A DNA stretch of 64,000 nt from JAQGMV01 sp035626595 (GCA_035626595.1 DASPNJ010000011.1:41770-105769); one strand, 5' to 3'; numbered from the stretch's first letter, positions 18,474 to 27,013 are shown. Notes: generated by a model not told the origin, from the letters alone. Made by a program: numbers and translations.

Positions 18474-18860
18474 ATGGCTACGGTCGAGCTCACCAAAGAC
18501 AACTTCGAAGACGTCGTGACGAACAACGATCTCATCATCGTGGACTTCTGGGCGCCGTGGTGCGGACCGTGCAAGGGCTTCGCGCCGGTGTTCGAGGCCG
18601 CGTCAGACAAGCATCCGGACGTCGTGTTCGCGAAAGTGAACACGGACGAGGAGCAGGAGCTCGCCGGCCATTTCGCGATCCGCTCGATACCGACCATCAT
18701 GGTGTTCCGCGAGAAGGTCGTGCTCTTCTCGCAGGCCGGATCGCTGCCGGCCGACGGCCTCGAGAGCATCCTCACGCAGGCGAAGGCGCTCGACATGGGG
18801 CAGGTCCACGAGGAGATCGCTGCTCAACAGCGGGAAGCGCAGGGCACGGCGAGCAGTTGA
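18474..18860 (+). CDS. Thioredoxin family protein
   Basis: A 128-residue cytoplasmic thioredoxin with the active site FWAPWCGPCK (C30, C33), the KVNTDEE strand and the cis-proline loop RSIPTIMVF. The C-terminal extension (ALDMGQVHEEIAAQQREAQGTASS) is longer than in E. coli TrxA, so a specialised thioredoxin is possible and no symbol is given. It stands alone between ndh and the DedA-rhodanese gene, followed by a short GTCCCGG hairpin repeat. Confidence 0.9.
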   Translation: MATVELTKDNFEDVVTNNDLIIVDFWAPWCGPCKGFAPVFEAASDKHPDVVFAKVNTDEEQELAGHFAIRSIPTIMVFREKVVLFSQAGSLPADGLESILTQAKALDMGQVHEEIAAQQREAQGTASS

Positions 18861-18861
18861 T

Positions 18862-18890
18862 GTCGTCCCGGCGAAGGCCGGGACCCGGGG
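18862..18890. repeat. CCCGGCGAAGGCCGGG hairpin repeat
   Basis: GTCCCGGCGAAGGCCGGGAC is a short hairpin of the common proteobacterial family typified by GTCATTCCCGCG/CGCGGGAATGAC. Here it lies just after the thioredoxin stop and may act as a terminator or mRNA stabiliser. Related copies lie at 41174-41242 and 50295-50370. Confidence 0.6.
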
Positions 18891-18911
18891 GCGCTGCGCT
18901 ATGATGAGCGC

Positions 18912-19841
18912 GTGGATGCATTGTCGAGTCTCCTTGCGCAGCACGGCCTCACGCTGGTCTTCGCGAACGTGCTGCTCGCGCAGCTCGGCGTGCCGCTGCC
19001 CGCGGTGCCGCTTCTCGTCGTCGCCGGCGCGCTGGTCGCCGAAGGCACGCTGCAGCTTCTGCCGCTCGCCGTCGTAGTCGTCGTCGCATCGCTGCTCGGC
19101 GACACACCCTGGTATCTCGCCGGCCGCCGCTACGGCTACGGGATTCTGCGCACGCTGTGCCGCATCTCGATCGAGCCGGATTCGTGCGTGAAGCAGACGG
19201 AGAACATCTTCACGCGCTGGGGGCCGCCGTCCCTGATCGTCGCGAAATACGTGCCGGGATTTTCGACCGTCGCGCCGCCGCTCGCCGGCACCATGCGCGT
19301 CGGCTTCGGCGCTTTTTTCCTGTACAGCGCGATTGCGGCGACGCTGTGGGCCGCACTGCCGGTGGCAGGCGGGTATGTCTTGCGGAACGAAGTCGAGCGC
19401 CTGCTCGCGTGGCTGGAGTCCATGGGTACCGGTGCGGCGGTGATCGTGGTGGCGGTCGTGCTCGCGTATGTCGCGATCAAGGCGACCGAACGCTATCTCC
19501 TCATCCGGTTCTTGCGCATGGTGCGCGTGAGCGTCGATGACCTGCGCACGATGATCGATGAGGGGCAGGGTCCCGTCATACTCGACGTACGCTCGCCGCT
19601 CGCGCGCGAGGCCGAGCCGCGGCGCATCCCCGGCGCGATTTCCGTTCAGCTCGAAGAAGTGGAGCCGCTGCTCACGCAGGTGCCGCCGGACCGCGACGTC
19701 GTCGTCTACTGCAGTTGACCGAACGAGGCGAGCGCGGCGCGTGTCGCCCGCGTGCTCATGGACAAGGGCTTCCGCCGCGTGCGCCCGCTGCAAGGCGGCA
19801 TCGAAGCGTGGATCGCGGCGGGTCATGACGTAGAGCCCTGA
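18912..19841 (+). CDS. DedA/VTT membrane protein fused to rhodanese, with in-frame UGA at 19716
   Basis: The conceptual 309-residue protein has an N-terminal DedA-type membrane domain (about 1-200, with AQLGVPLPAVPLLVVAGAL and FGAFFLYSAIAATLWA). A rhodanese domain follows from about 210 (LRTMIDEGQGPVILDVRSPLAR, GAISVQLEEV, DVVVYCS). Translation would end at UGA 19716-19718, yet the same frame continues with PNEASAARVARVLMDKGF and VRPLQGGIEAWIAAGHDVEP to TGA at 19839. The UGA sits where the family normally has a second Cys (YCxCPNE). Options are selenocysteine, a nonsense mutation or a sequence error. Start is GTG 18912. Confidence 0.75.
19730..19757 (+). promoter_or_regulatory. Hairpin downstream of in-frame UGA, candidate bacterial SECIS
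   Basis: An inner stem GGCG/CGCC (19736-19739 with 19745-19748) closes a five-base loop CGTGT. An outer stem GAGCGC/GTGCTC (one G-U pair) is separated by a three-base bulge. The apical loop begins 21 bases after the UGA and has G at its second position, which fits the general bacterial SECIS rules. High GC makes chance hairpins common, so this is a candidate only. Confidence 0.3.
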
Positions 19842-19851
19842 AAGAAACACC

Positions 19852-21663
19852 ATGCCTCTGCTCGAGCTCGCCGCGGTTTTCCTGCTGTCCGTCGTCATCC
19901 TCGTGCCGCTGTTCCAGCGGCTCAGGCTGGGCGGCGTCCTCGGCTATCTCGCCGCCGGCATGCTGCTCGGGCCCTGGGGGTTCGGCCTCGTCTCGGACAG
20001 CGAGAACATGCGCAGCGCCGCCGAGCTCGGCGTGGCGCTGCTCCTGTTTCTGGTCGGGCTCGAGCTCGAGCCCGCGCGGCTGTGGAACATGCGCAGGCTC
20101 GTCTTCGGGCTCGGTGGCGCACAGGTCGGGCTCACCGCGACCGCGCTCGGGCTGCTCGCCGCGTGGTTGGGGCTCGAGTGGCAGGCGGCGCTCGTGGCCG
20201 GGCTGGCGCTCGCGATGTCCTCGACGGCGCTCGTGCTCTCGTCGCTCGCCGAGCGCGGGCAGCTCGGCGCCGACCATGGCCGAAAGGCATTCGCGGTCCT
20301 GCTCTTCCAGGACCTCGCGGTCATTCCGCTGATCGCGCTCCTGCCGCTCCTCGCGTTCGCTTCGGTCAAGGACGCGGTGAGCTGGACGCAAGCCGCGAAA
20401 GCGATCGTCGCCATCGCCGCATTCATCGCCGCAGGGCGTTTCATCGTGAAGCCCCTGCTGAAGCTCGTCGCGCGTCACGGCAGCGCGGAAGTGTTCACCG
20501 CGGCTGCGCTGCTGCTGGTGATCGGCGCTGCGGTGATCATGGAGCATCTCGGCCTGTCGATCTCGCTCGGTGCGTTTCTCGCCGGCCTGCTCCTCGCCGA
20601 TTCCGAATTCCGCCACGAGCTGCAGGCCGACATCGAGCCGTTCAAGGGTCTCCTGCTCGGCCTTTTTTTCATGACGGTCGGCATGAGCGCGAATCTCACG
20701 CTCTTGCGCGAGGCGCCGCTACTGTTGCTCGGCCTCGCGCTCGCGTTGATCGCGGTGAAGCTCGCCGTGATGCTCGCAATCGGCATCGCTGCACGCGTCC
20801 CCGGCGATGAAGCGCAGCGGCTTGCCGTGACGCTCGCGCAGGGTGGTGAGTTCGCATTCGTGCTGTTCGCGGCGGCGGGCGCGGTCGGTGTGCTCGCGCC
20901 GGAAGCTTCGGACCGGCTCGTCATCGTCGTGACGATCTCGATGGTGCTCGCGGTGCCGCTCATGTCGCTGCACGAGCGGCTGTGCGCGATGCGTGCTGCG
21001 CGCAGGGCGGCGGCCGACTACGACACGATCGACGCGCCGCCCGCGCCGGTGATCATCGCCGGGTTCGGCCGCTTCGGCCAGATCGTATCGCGGGTGCTGC
21101 GAATGACGGGCATCGGGTTCACGGCGCTGGAAATGAATTATGCGCAGGTCGATTTCGTGCGCCGGTTCGGTAACCGGATCTACTATGGCGATGCCTCCCG
21201 GCTGGAGCTCCTGCAGGCCGCGCATGCCGCCGAGGCGAAGCTCTTCGTGCTTGCGATCGACGATGTCGAGGCTTCGGTGAAGACCGCGCGTGTCGTGCGC
21301 AGACATTTTCCGCAGCTCGAAATCCTCGCGCGTGCGCGCAACCGCGTGCACTACTTTCGCCTGCGCGATCTCGGCGTGAAGACGATCTACCGCGACACGT
21401 TTCCCGCCAGTCTCGACGCCGCGCACGCGGCGCTGCTGCGTCTGGGCTTCGGCGTGAGCGTTGCGCAGCGCGCGGTGAACCTCTTCCGCGAGCACGACGA
21501 AGCGCAGCTCGAGGCGCAGTACGCGGTACATCACGACGAGGGCCAGCTCATTCAAACCGCGCAGCAGGCGGCGGTGCAGCTGCGCGAGCTGTTCGAGGCC
21601 GACGCAGTCCAAGGACCGTCTGCTATAGTCCAGCGCGTTCCAGAGGGGGAGGTGAAATCATGA
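19852..21663 (+). CDS. Kef-type cation:proton antiporter (CPA2) with RCK domain
   Basis: A 603-residue membrane protein with about 12 hydrophobic helices (residues 1-375) of the Na+/H+ exchanger fold, including GVLGYLAAGMLLGPWGFGL and LGVALLLFLVGLELEP. A cytosolic TrkA-N/RCK nucleotide-binding domain follows (VIIAGFGRFGQIVSRVL near 395), with a C-terminal tail. Members of this family (KefB/KefC, YbaL) are glutathione- or nucleotide-gated potassium efflux systems; which ligand applies here is not clear. The start is 10 bases after the rhodanese stop, and the stop overlaps the nitroreductase start by four bases (ATGA). Confidence 0.92.
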   Translation: MPLLELAAVFLLSVVILVPLFQRLRLGGVLGYLAAGMLLGPWGFGLVSDSENMRSAAELGVALLLFLVGLELEPARLWNMRRLVFGLGGAQVGLTATALGLLAAWLGLEWQAALVAGLALAMSSTALVLSSLAERGQLGADHGRKAFAVLLFQDLAVIPLIALLPLLAFASVKDAVSWTQAAKAIVAIAAFIAAGRFIVKPLLKLVARHGSAEVFTAAALLLVIGAAVIMEHLGLSISLGAFLAGLLLADSEFRHELQADIEPFKGLLLGLFFMTVGMSANLTLLREAPLLLLGLALALIAVKLAVMLAIGIAARVPGDEAQRLAVTLAQGGEFAFVLFAAAGAVGVLAPEASDRLVIVVTISMVLAVPLMSLHERLCAMRAARRAAADYDTIDAPPAPVIIAGFGRFGQIVSRVLRMTGIGFTALEMNYAQVDFVRRFGNRIYYGDASRLELLQAAHAAEAKLFVLAIDDVEASVKTARVVRRHFPQLEILARARNRVHYFRLRDLGVKTIYRDTFPASLDAAHAALLRLGFGVSVAQRAVNLFREHDEAQLEAQYAVHHDEGQLIQTAQQAAVQLRELFEADAVQGPSAIVQRVPEGEVKS

Positions 21664-22271
21664 ACGATCGTGTTGCACTGACCAGCGTTCCCATTCACGA
21701 GCTGCTCGCCACGCGCTGGAGCCCGCGCGCCTACGACGTCGATCGGCCGGTGCCGCGCGAGGCGCTCGCCGCGTTGCTGGAAGCGGCGCGCTGGGCGCCG
21801 TCGTGCAACGGCGATCAGCCGTATCGCTACCTCGTGTGGGACAAGTCGCGCGATCCCGAAGGCTGGCAGAAGGCCTTCGAATGCCTCTCCGAGAACAACC
21901 GCAAGTGGGTGAAGAACGTGCCGGTGCTGATGCTCTCCTGCGCCGGCAGCAAGTTCGCGCACAACGGCAAGCCCAATCGCTACGGCCCGCACGACACCGG
22001 TGCCGCCAGCGTGTGTCTTGCGCTGCAGGGCACCGCGCTCGGGCTCGCGGTTCACCAGATGGGCGGCTACGACGCGGCGAAAGCGCGCGAAGCGTTCGCT
22101 GTTCCCGAGGAATACACGCCGATGGCGATGATCGCCGTGGGCTACCAGGCATCACCCGACGTGCTCGACGACGAGACCAAGGCGAAGGAGCTCAGGCCGC
22201 GCTCGCGCAAGCCGATCGCGGAGCTTTTCTTCGAGAAAGGCTGGGGGAAACCCGTACAGCTTAACGAGTGA
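21660..22271 (+). CDS. Nitroreductase family protein
   Basis: An FMN-dependent oxidoreductase of 203 residues. FMN-binding features are TRWSPRAYDVDRPV, LLEAARWAPSCNGDQPYRY near 40-58 and the GAASVCLALQGTALGLAVHQMGG helix. Overlap with the kef-type gene (ATGA) points to coupled expression, so the enzyme may belong to an electrophile or redox stress response with the antiporter; this is inference. The last codons run into a GTGACG repeat, which supplies the TGA stop. Confidence 0.9.
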   Translation: MNDRVALTSVPIHELLATRWSPRAYDVDRPVPREALAALLEAARWAPSCNGDQPYRYLVWDKSRDPEGWQKAFECLSENNRKWVKNVPVLMLSCAGSKFAHNGKPNRYGPHDTGAASVCLALQGTALGLAVHQMGGYDAAKAREAFAVPEEYTPMAMIAVGYQASPDVLDDETKAKELRPRSRKPIAELFFEKGWGKPVQLNE

Positions 22272-22390
22272 CGCGGTGACGCGGTGACGAAGTGACGCGG
22301 TGACGCGGTGAACTGCAACCCATCACTTCGTCACTGCGTCACTTCGTCACTTCGTCACTGCGTCACTGCGTCACTGCGTCACTGCGTCAC
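22269..22390. repeat. GTGACGNN two-armed palindromic array (convergent gene ends)
   Basis: The left arm is five units of GTGACGCG/GTGACGAA with exact 8-bp period (22269-22312). The right arm is about eight units of CGTCACTG/CGTCACTT with the same period (22330-22390). Because 8 is not a multiple of 3, each arm places TGA in all three frames of the gene running into it. It supplies the stop of the nitroreductase on one side and of the EEP hydrolase on the other. Confidence 0.85.
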
Positions 22391-23104
22391 CTCTTGCAGT
22401 AGCTCACCGCAGCGCAGGTCGAGCTCCGCGGTGAGCGGCAGGTGATCGGACGCTTTCTTCGCGAGCGGCGTCGCGTGCACCGACATGTTTTTCAGGAGCG
22501 AGCGCGGCTTCACCCACAGCCGGTCGAGCGCGAAGATCGGAAAGCGCGCCGGGAAGGTCGGTGGCGAGGGCGTTTCCTGAAAGTGCTTGTGCATCCAGCG
22601 CAGCGGCCGGCCCCACAACCACCATTCGTTGATGTCGCCGGTCAGTATCGTGGGCAGCGGCCGGTCGCCTTCGAGCACGCGCAGCAGGCGCTGGATCTGC
22701 TCGCGGCGCTCGTAAGGCTTGAGCCCGAGATGCGTCGCGAGCACGCGAATGGGCGTTCCGCCGCAGTCGAGCTCGACGTCGATCGCGCCGCGCGGCTCGC
22801 AGCGCTCGACGCACAGGTTGATACGCTGCACCGACAGCACCTTGAAGCGGGTGAGCAGGCCGTTGCCGTAATCGGCGCCCCGGCGCAGCAGCGTTGGCCC
22901 GGCGATCGCTTCGAATCCGGTTTCGCCTCTCAGGTACGCGAGCATGTCGAATCCCGTCGCGCGGTTCTCAACTTCCTGAAGCGCGATCACGTCGGCATCG
23001 AGCTCCTTCAGCACGTCCGCGATGCGCTTCGGTACGAAATGTCCGTCGCGGCCAATGCCGCCATGCGTGTTGTACGACGCGATCCGGATAGCGTCCCGCG
23101 GCAC
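22379..23104 (-). CDS. Endonuclease/exonuclease/phosphatase family protein
   Basis: A 241-residue metal-dependent phosphodiesterase fold. Visible EEP motifs are RIASYNTHGG (Asn), VIALQEVE (catalytic Glu), VLATHLGLKPYERREQI, TILTGDINEWW (Asp/Asn) and KKASDHLPLTAELDL (Asp-His). It begins one base after the stop of the PLD-VTT gene, so the two are in one operon. The pairing with a PLD-like enzyme hints at phospholipid or phosphodiester turnover, but the substrate is unknown. The final LLQEVTQ and stop are repeat-encoded. Confidence 0.87.
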   Translation of the reverse strand: MPRDAIRIASYNTHGGIGRDGHFVPKRIADVLKELDADVIALQEVENRATGFDMLAYLRGETGFEAIAGPTLLRRGADYGNGLLTRFKVLSVQRINLCVERCEPRGAIDVELDCGGTPIRVLATHLGLKPYERREQIQRLLRVLEGDRPLPTILTGDINEWWLWGRPLRWMHKHFQETPSPPTFPARFPIFALDRLWVKPRSLLKNMSVHATPLAKKASDHLPLTAELDLRCGELLQEVTQ

Positions 23105-23105
23105 C

Positions 23106-25277
23106 CTAGTCTCCGATCATGCGCCGCGCAGGCGCGGCCGTTCGCACGAGACGCCGGTGGATGTACGTGGCCGCCGCGACGATCAGTATCGCGAATCCGA
23201 GAAGCATGAGCAGCGTGTCGAGACCGGGGTCGGTCACCACGCGCGTCACGCGGTCCACGAAGACCATCGTGACGACGATGCCCGGCAGCATCCCGAGCGC
23301 CGTGCCGAGCATGAAATCGCGCAGCCGGATATGCGACGCGCCCGCCACGGCGTTGACGATCGAGAACGGCGCGACCGGCAGCAGCCTGATCACCGCGATC
23401 GCAATCGCGCCTTTGCGCGCGAGCCTGCGGGTGATGCGGTTCAGGCGCGGTCCGGCGAGCCGACGAACCGTGTCGCGCCCCACCCAGCGGCCGATCTCGT
23501 AGGTCGCCGCGGCACTGAGCAGGGCACCCGCGAAGGCGTACAACGTACCGAGCAGCGGACCGAACACGATGCCGGTCGCCACGATCATCACGGTGACGGG
23601 CACCACCGCGACGCCGGCCAGCACGTACGCCGCCAGCACCACGAGCGGCGCCGCGGCCGATTCGTCGAGCGTTCGGGCCATCCTGACCAGCGCTTCGAGC
23701 GAGACGAAATCGCGCAGCGGCGTCCAGCGCCAGATCGCCGCGAGCGCCGCCAGCGCGACCAGCGTGAGACACACGCGCCATACGCGGCTCACCACCGGTC
23801 TGCGGACCGCCGGCGGTATGAACTCCTGGACGAATTCCTCGGGATCCATCGGCTTCTCCGGATCGACGACTGCGTCCGCCGGTACGAGCGCGTCGATTTC
23901 GGGTGCCACGTGCGGCTCGATCGGTTCCAGCGTGCGCCCCGGGCGCCGCAGCGATTCGATCGCCGGAATGAGCCGGGCGCCGTTGCGCTCGATCGCGCCG
24001 CTCACGGTCTGCGCGTCGGTGCCCAGGTGCTCCGCGAGCAGACGGTCGCGCAGGCTCGCGATCAGGCGGCGCACGCGCGGCTCGCCGCGCGCCTCGATCG
24101 CCAGATTGCATTCGGTGTCGAATCCCATCGAGCGATTGCTGAAGTTCGCCGAGCCGACGCTGCAGAGCTCGTCGTCGACGACGAGCACCTTGCTGTGCAC
24201 GTTGAGCAGATTCGGCGGGTCGAGTCCGGGGACGTGCGGATAGTACAGACGGTAATGGCCGGCCGCGTCGGCCGCCTGCAGCCGCGCGTGCAGCCGCGCG
24301 CGCAACACACCCATCGTGCGCTCTTCGAGCCAACCTTCCTCCGTGCGCCTCGACACGACGACGATGTCCGGGCCGTGCGACTCGTGAAGGCGCGCTTCGA
24401 GCGCCGTGCCGACCATGCTCGAGCTGAAGTACTGGTTCTCGAGATACATCGAGTGCTGCGCTGCGGCGATGGCGTCGACGTACAGGTACCGGATCTCGTT
24501 GATTGCCTGTCCCGTCGCGTAGCCGGGATCCGTGCGTGAAACTGCGACGTCGATGTCCGCGATCTCGGGATCGAGCCCCGCCGGCCACGGGTCGTTTCGC
24601 GGCGTGGGATCGACCGGCGGCGGAGTCTTGTTCGACACGCGATTCCAGCGGTCGCGGCAGAGCTCGCCGAGCGCGCGCGCCGCGGCGCCGTCCACCGCGA
24701 CCTGCACGTCATGGTACGGCCGATAGCGCCTGCCCTCCGGATCACAGCGCCCCGGTTCGTCGCAGCCATGCTCGGGCGTGTCCCAGCGGCAGTGGGTGAG
24801 ATCGAGACCGCCGACGAACGCCACCGCGTCGTCGACGACCACGACTTTCTGGTGGTGTGATGCGCCGACCGGATGCTTTGCATCCAGCTCGAAATGCAGC
24901 CGCCGGTGCGTGCGCCAGTCGAGCTTGTAGATCGGCAGCCATTCGCGATCCATCGCGAAGACCATCGCGAAATCCCAGGACAGCACGTACATCTGCAGTC
25001 CACGCTGTCGCTTCACGACTTCGTTGAGGAAATCCCCGAGCTCTTCGGGAAAACCGTCGTTCGCGCCGTGCGGCACGAGGCGGATGCGGCTGTCGATGTC
25101 CCAGCCGAGAATGAACACGCTCTTGCGCGCGCGTGCGATCGCCGCGCGCACGGCCGAGAAATACGCAGCGCCGTCTATCAGGAACGCGAGCCGGTTCGCG
25201 CGTTCGATGCGCCAGCAATTGCGGCCGGGGAGGAGCAGTGCGCGCCGGGTGTCTATTGGAGGGGTCGCGAGGTCCAT
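23106..25277 (-). CDS. Phospholipase D-like protein fused to VTT/DedA-type membrane domain
   Basis: A 723-residue fusion. Two HKD motifs give a complete PLD active site: HHQKVVVVDD (H142, K144, D149) and HSKVLVVDD (H361, K363, D368) followed by GSANFSNRSM. The C-terminal part (about 500-700) is hydrophobic and matches the TVP38/TMEM64 (VTT) domain, with VTVMIVATGIVFGPLLGTLY and TYEIGRWVGRDTVRR. Proteins of this layout are known in proteobacteria and presumably act on phospholipids at the inner membrane. It is followed one base later by the EEP hydrolase. Confidence 0.92.
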   Translation of the reverse strand: MDLATPPIDTRRALLLPGRNCWRIERANRLAFLIDGAAYFSAVRAAIARARKSVFILGWDIDSRIRLVPHGANDGFPEELGDFLNEVVKRQRGLQMYVLSWDFAMVFAMDREWLPIYKLDWRTHRRLHFELDAKHPVGASHHQKVVVVDDAVAFVGGLDLTHCRWDTPEHGCDEPGRCDPEGRRYRPYHDVQVAVDGAAARALGELCRDRWNRVSNKTPPPVDPTPRNDPWPAGLDPEIADIDVAVSRTDPGYATGQAINEIRYLYVDAIAAAQHSMYLENQYFSSSMVGTALEARLHESHGPDIVVVSRRTEEGWLEERTMGVLRARLHARLQAADAAGHYRLYYPHVPGLDPPNLLNVHSKVLVVDDELCSVGSANFSNRSMGFDTECNLAIEARGEPRVRRLIASLRDRLLAEHLGTDAQTVSGAIERNGARLIPAIESLRRPGRTLEPIEPHVAPEIDALVPADAVVDPEKPMDPEEFVQEFIPPAVRRPVVSRVWRVCLTLVALAALAAIWRWTPLRDFVSLEALVRMARTLDESAAAPLVVLAAYVLAGVAVVPVTVMIVATGIVFGPLLGTLYAFAGALLSAAATYEIGRWVGRDTVRRLAGPRLNRITRRLARKGAIAIAVIRLLPVAPFSIVNAVAGASHIRLRDFMLGTALGMLPGIVVTMVFVDRVTRVVTDPGLDTLLMLLGFAILIVAAATYIHRRLVRTAAPARRMIGD

Positions 25278-25320
25278 GGGCTCTCGCGAGCCGTATGGGC
25301 AATCGCTATGCCCGATAGCG

Positions 25321-25397
25321 GGCGCTCGCCTCCGGCTCGGGCTCCGCCCGCCAGGAACAGAGGGAAGCCCATGGTTTCCCTCCGTAACCTCCTTTCC
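25321..25397. repeat. CTCCGGCTCGGGC / ACCTCCTTTCC dispersed element, copy 1
   Basis: The copy reads GCGCTCGCCTCCGGCTCGGG, then a short hairpin AGGGAA/TTCCCT and the constant tail CCTCCGTAACCTCCTTTCC. Copies 2 (28421-28505) and 3 (38500-38597) share the same order. This one lies between the nitrilase-family gene and the PLD gene. Confidence 0.7.
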
Positions 25398-26237
25398 TTA
25401 CGACCGATCGGGCGCTCTGAATTCCCGATCGTGGTCGAGGCAGGGCAGCATGCCGCGTACACGGGCGACGCGCGCCGGATCCACGTCCGCGTACACGATG
25501 CCGGGCGCCTCGCCGCCGTCGGCGAGCACTTCACCCCACGGATCGACGACCAGCGAATGGCCGTAAGTGGTGCGGTTTCCCGGATGCTCGCCGCACATCG
25601 CGGGCGCGAAGACGAAACACGCGTTTTCGATCGCGCGCGCCTTGAGCAGCGTGTGCCAGTGCACTTTGCCCGTCGCGCGCTGGAACGACGACGGGATCGT
25701 CAGGTAAATCGCGCCGGCGCGGGCGAGCGCGCGATAGAGCTGCGGAAAGCGCAGGTCGTAACAGACCGTCATGCCGAGCCTGCCCCACGGTGTATCCGAG
25801 ACCACCGCGCGGTCGCCGGCGCAGTACGCGGAAGATTCGCGGATCACCTTACCGTCCGGCAGCGTCACGTCGAACATGTGGATCTTGTCGTAGTGCGCGA
25901 TCAAGCGGCCGTCGTCGGCGAGCAGGTACGACCGATTGACCATGCGCTCGCCGTCGATCTTCAGCGTGAGCGAGCCGACGAGCAGCCAGATCGAAAGCTC
26001 GCGCGCGAGCGCCTGGAGCTCGGGAAGCGCGGGCCCGCCTTCGGCATCGAGCGCGCGCTCGCGCATGACGCGGCCGCTGCCGTCCATCATCAGCGCGTAC
26101 TCCGGGCTCATGACGAAGCGCGCGCCGCCTGCCGCGGCTTCGCGCGTCATCGCCTTCACCGCATCGAGGTTCGCGGCGAGGTCGTTGCCCGTCTGCATCT
26201 GCAGCAGGGCGACTTTGAAATTTCCTGAAGAGTTCAA
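25398..26237 (-). CDS. Carbon-nitrogen hydrolase (nitrilase superfamily)
   Basis: A 279-residue amidase of the Nit/omega-amidase branch. The catalytic triad is visible: Glu46 in FVMSPEYALM, Lys118 in AHYDKIHMFDV and Cys159 in MTVCYDLRFPQLYR. SSFQRATGKVHWHTLLKARAIEN is the typical substrate-pocket segment. Branch members hydrolyse omega-amides such as alpha-ketoglutaramate or deaminated glutathione; which applies cannot be told. The start adjoins a GTGACG repeat array and the gene ends beside a CCTCCTTTCC element. Confidence 0.92.
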   Translation of the reverse strand: MNSSGNFKVALLQMQTGNDLAANLDAVKAMTREAAAGGARFVMSPEYALMMDGSGRVMRERALDAEGGPALPELQALARELSIWLLVGSLTLKIDGERMVNRSYLLADDGRLIAHYDKIHMFDVTLPDGKVIRESSAYCAGDRAVVSDTPWGRLGMTVCYDLRFPQLYRALARAGAIYLTIPSSFQRATGKVHWHTLLKARAIENACFVFAPAMCGEHPGNRTTYGHSLVVDPWGEVLADGGEAPGIVYADVDPARVARVRGMLPCLDHDREFRAPDRS

Positions 26238-26425
26238 GAGGTGACGATAAAGAGGTGACGATAAAGAGGTGACGATGAGGAGGTGACGATGAGGAGGTGA
26301 CGAGAAAGAGGTGACGAGAAAGAGGTGACGACGACCCCTGTTACATCACCTCTTGCGGCAGCCGCGTCACCTTTTGCGATAGCCCCGTCACTCTTTGCGG
26401 TAGCCCCGTCACCTTTTGCAATAGC
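26237..26425. repeat. GTGACG-family two-armed array with 14-bp and 21-bp periods
   Basis: The left arm has seven copies of a 14-bp unit (AGGTGACGANNAAG type) and the right arm four copies of a 21-bp unit (CGTCACCTTTTGCGATAGCCC type). The arms face each other. The array fills the gap between the start of the nitrilase-family gene and the end of the VOC gene, both on the reverse strand. Confidence 0.85.
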
Positions 26426-26869
26426 CTAAGCGGGCTCCGCGTTCGTGCGCGGCGCAAACGTGCCCCTCGCGATATCGTCGGGCGCTTCCGCGTTCGGGAA
26501 GTTGAACTCGAGCACGGTGCCCACGGGATCCTTCAGGAAGATCTGATAGCCGGCCTCGGGCACGTTCTGCTCTTCGAACGGAATACCGAGCTTGCGCACG
26601 TGATCGCGAAATTCGGCGGCGCCTTTCATGCGGAACGCCATGTGGTCGAAGCTCGCGTTGTGCTTGTCGGACAGAAAACCTTCGGGTGCGCGCGCGCCGA
26701 CGTGCAGGATCGGCTCGTCGCCGGCGTAGAGCCACAGCCCCTCGTTGTTGAAGTTGGGCCGATAGCCTTTTTTGAGTCCCATCACCTCGCCGTAGAACTT
26801 CTCGATCTTCGGCAGATCGGCCTTCGTGCAGCGGATGTTGAAATGCAGCATGCCTTGATAGTGCTTCAT
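26426..26869 (-). CDS. VOC/glyoxalase superfamily protein
   Basis: A 147-residue protein of the vicinal oxygen chelate fold with two beta-alpha-beta-beta-beta modules: LHFNIRCTKADLPKIEKFYG, LWLYAGDEPILHVGARAP, ASFDHMAFRMKG and LKDPVGTVLEFNFPN. Candidate metal ligands are His9, His57 or His76 and the Glu of VLEFNF. Such proteins include dioxygenases, lyases and resistance proteins; substrate unknown. The ATG is preceded by AAGGAGTG. Confidence 0.85.
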   Translation of the reverse strand: MKHYQGMLHFNIRCTKADLPKIEKFYGEVMGLKKGYRPNFNNEGLWLYAGDEPILHVGARAPEGFLSDKHNASFDHMAFRMKGAAEFRDHVRKLGIPFEEQNVPEAGYQIFLKDPVGTVLEFNFPNAEAPDDIARGTFAPRTNAEPA

Positions 26870-26964
26870 CGGTCACTCCTTCCTGAATATGCCTCACCCT
26901 TCGATGGGAAGGCCGGGACGGGAATGAACCGATGCTACGTCATTCTCGGGAAGGCTGGAACGCA

Positions 26965-27013
26965 CGGTGGGTGCCGGCCCACCGCGGCGGTGCGCTACGA
27001 GCGCACCCTACGG
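26965..27013. repeat. GGTGGGTGCC / GGTGCGC hairpin repeat
   Basis: Two hairpins, GGTGGGTGCCGGCCCACC and GGTGCGCT/AGCGCACC, end in CTACG. This is a member of the family also at 4998-5046 and 44672-44788. It lies just beyond the 3' end of the outer-membrane channel gene and may act as a terminator. Confidence 0.65.

Noticed and set aside
18912..19718. Treating the DedA protein as a normal 268-residue gene ending at the UGA
   Set aside because: The rhodanese domain would be cut in the middle of its active-site loop, and 40 more codons of matching sequence follow in frame.
22269..22390. CRISPR array
   Set aside because: Units are 8 bp (elsewhere 14 or 21 bp), there are no unique spacers of constant length, the arms are inverted relative to each other, and no cas genes are present.
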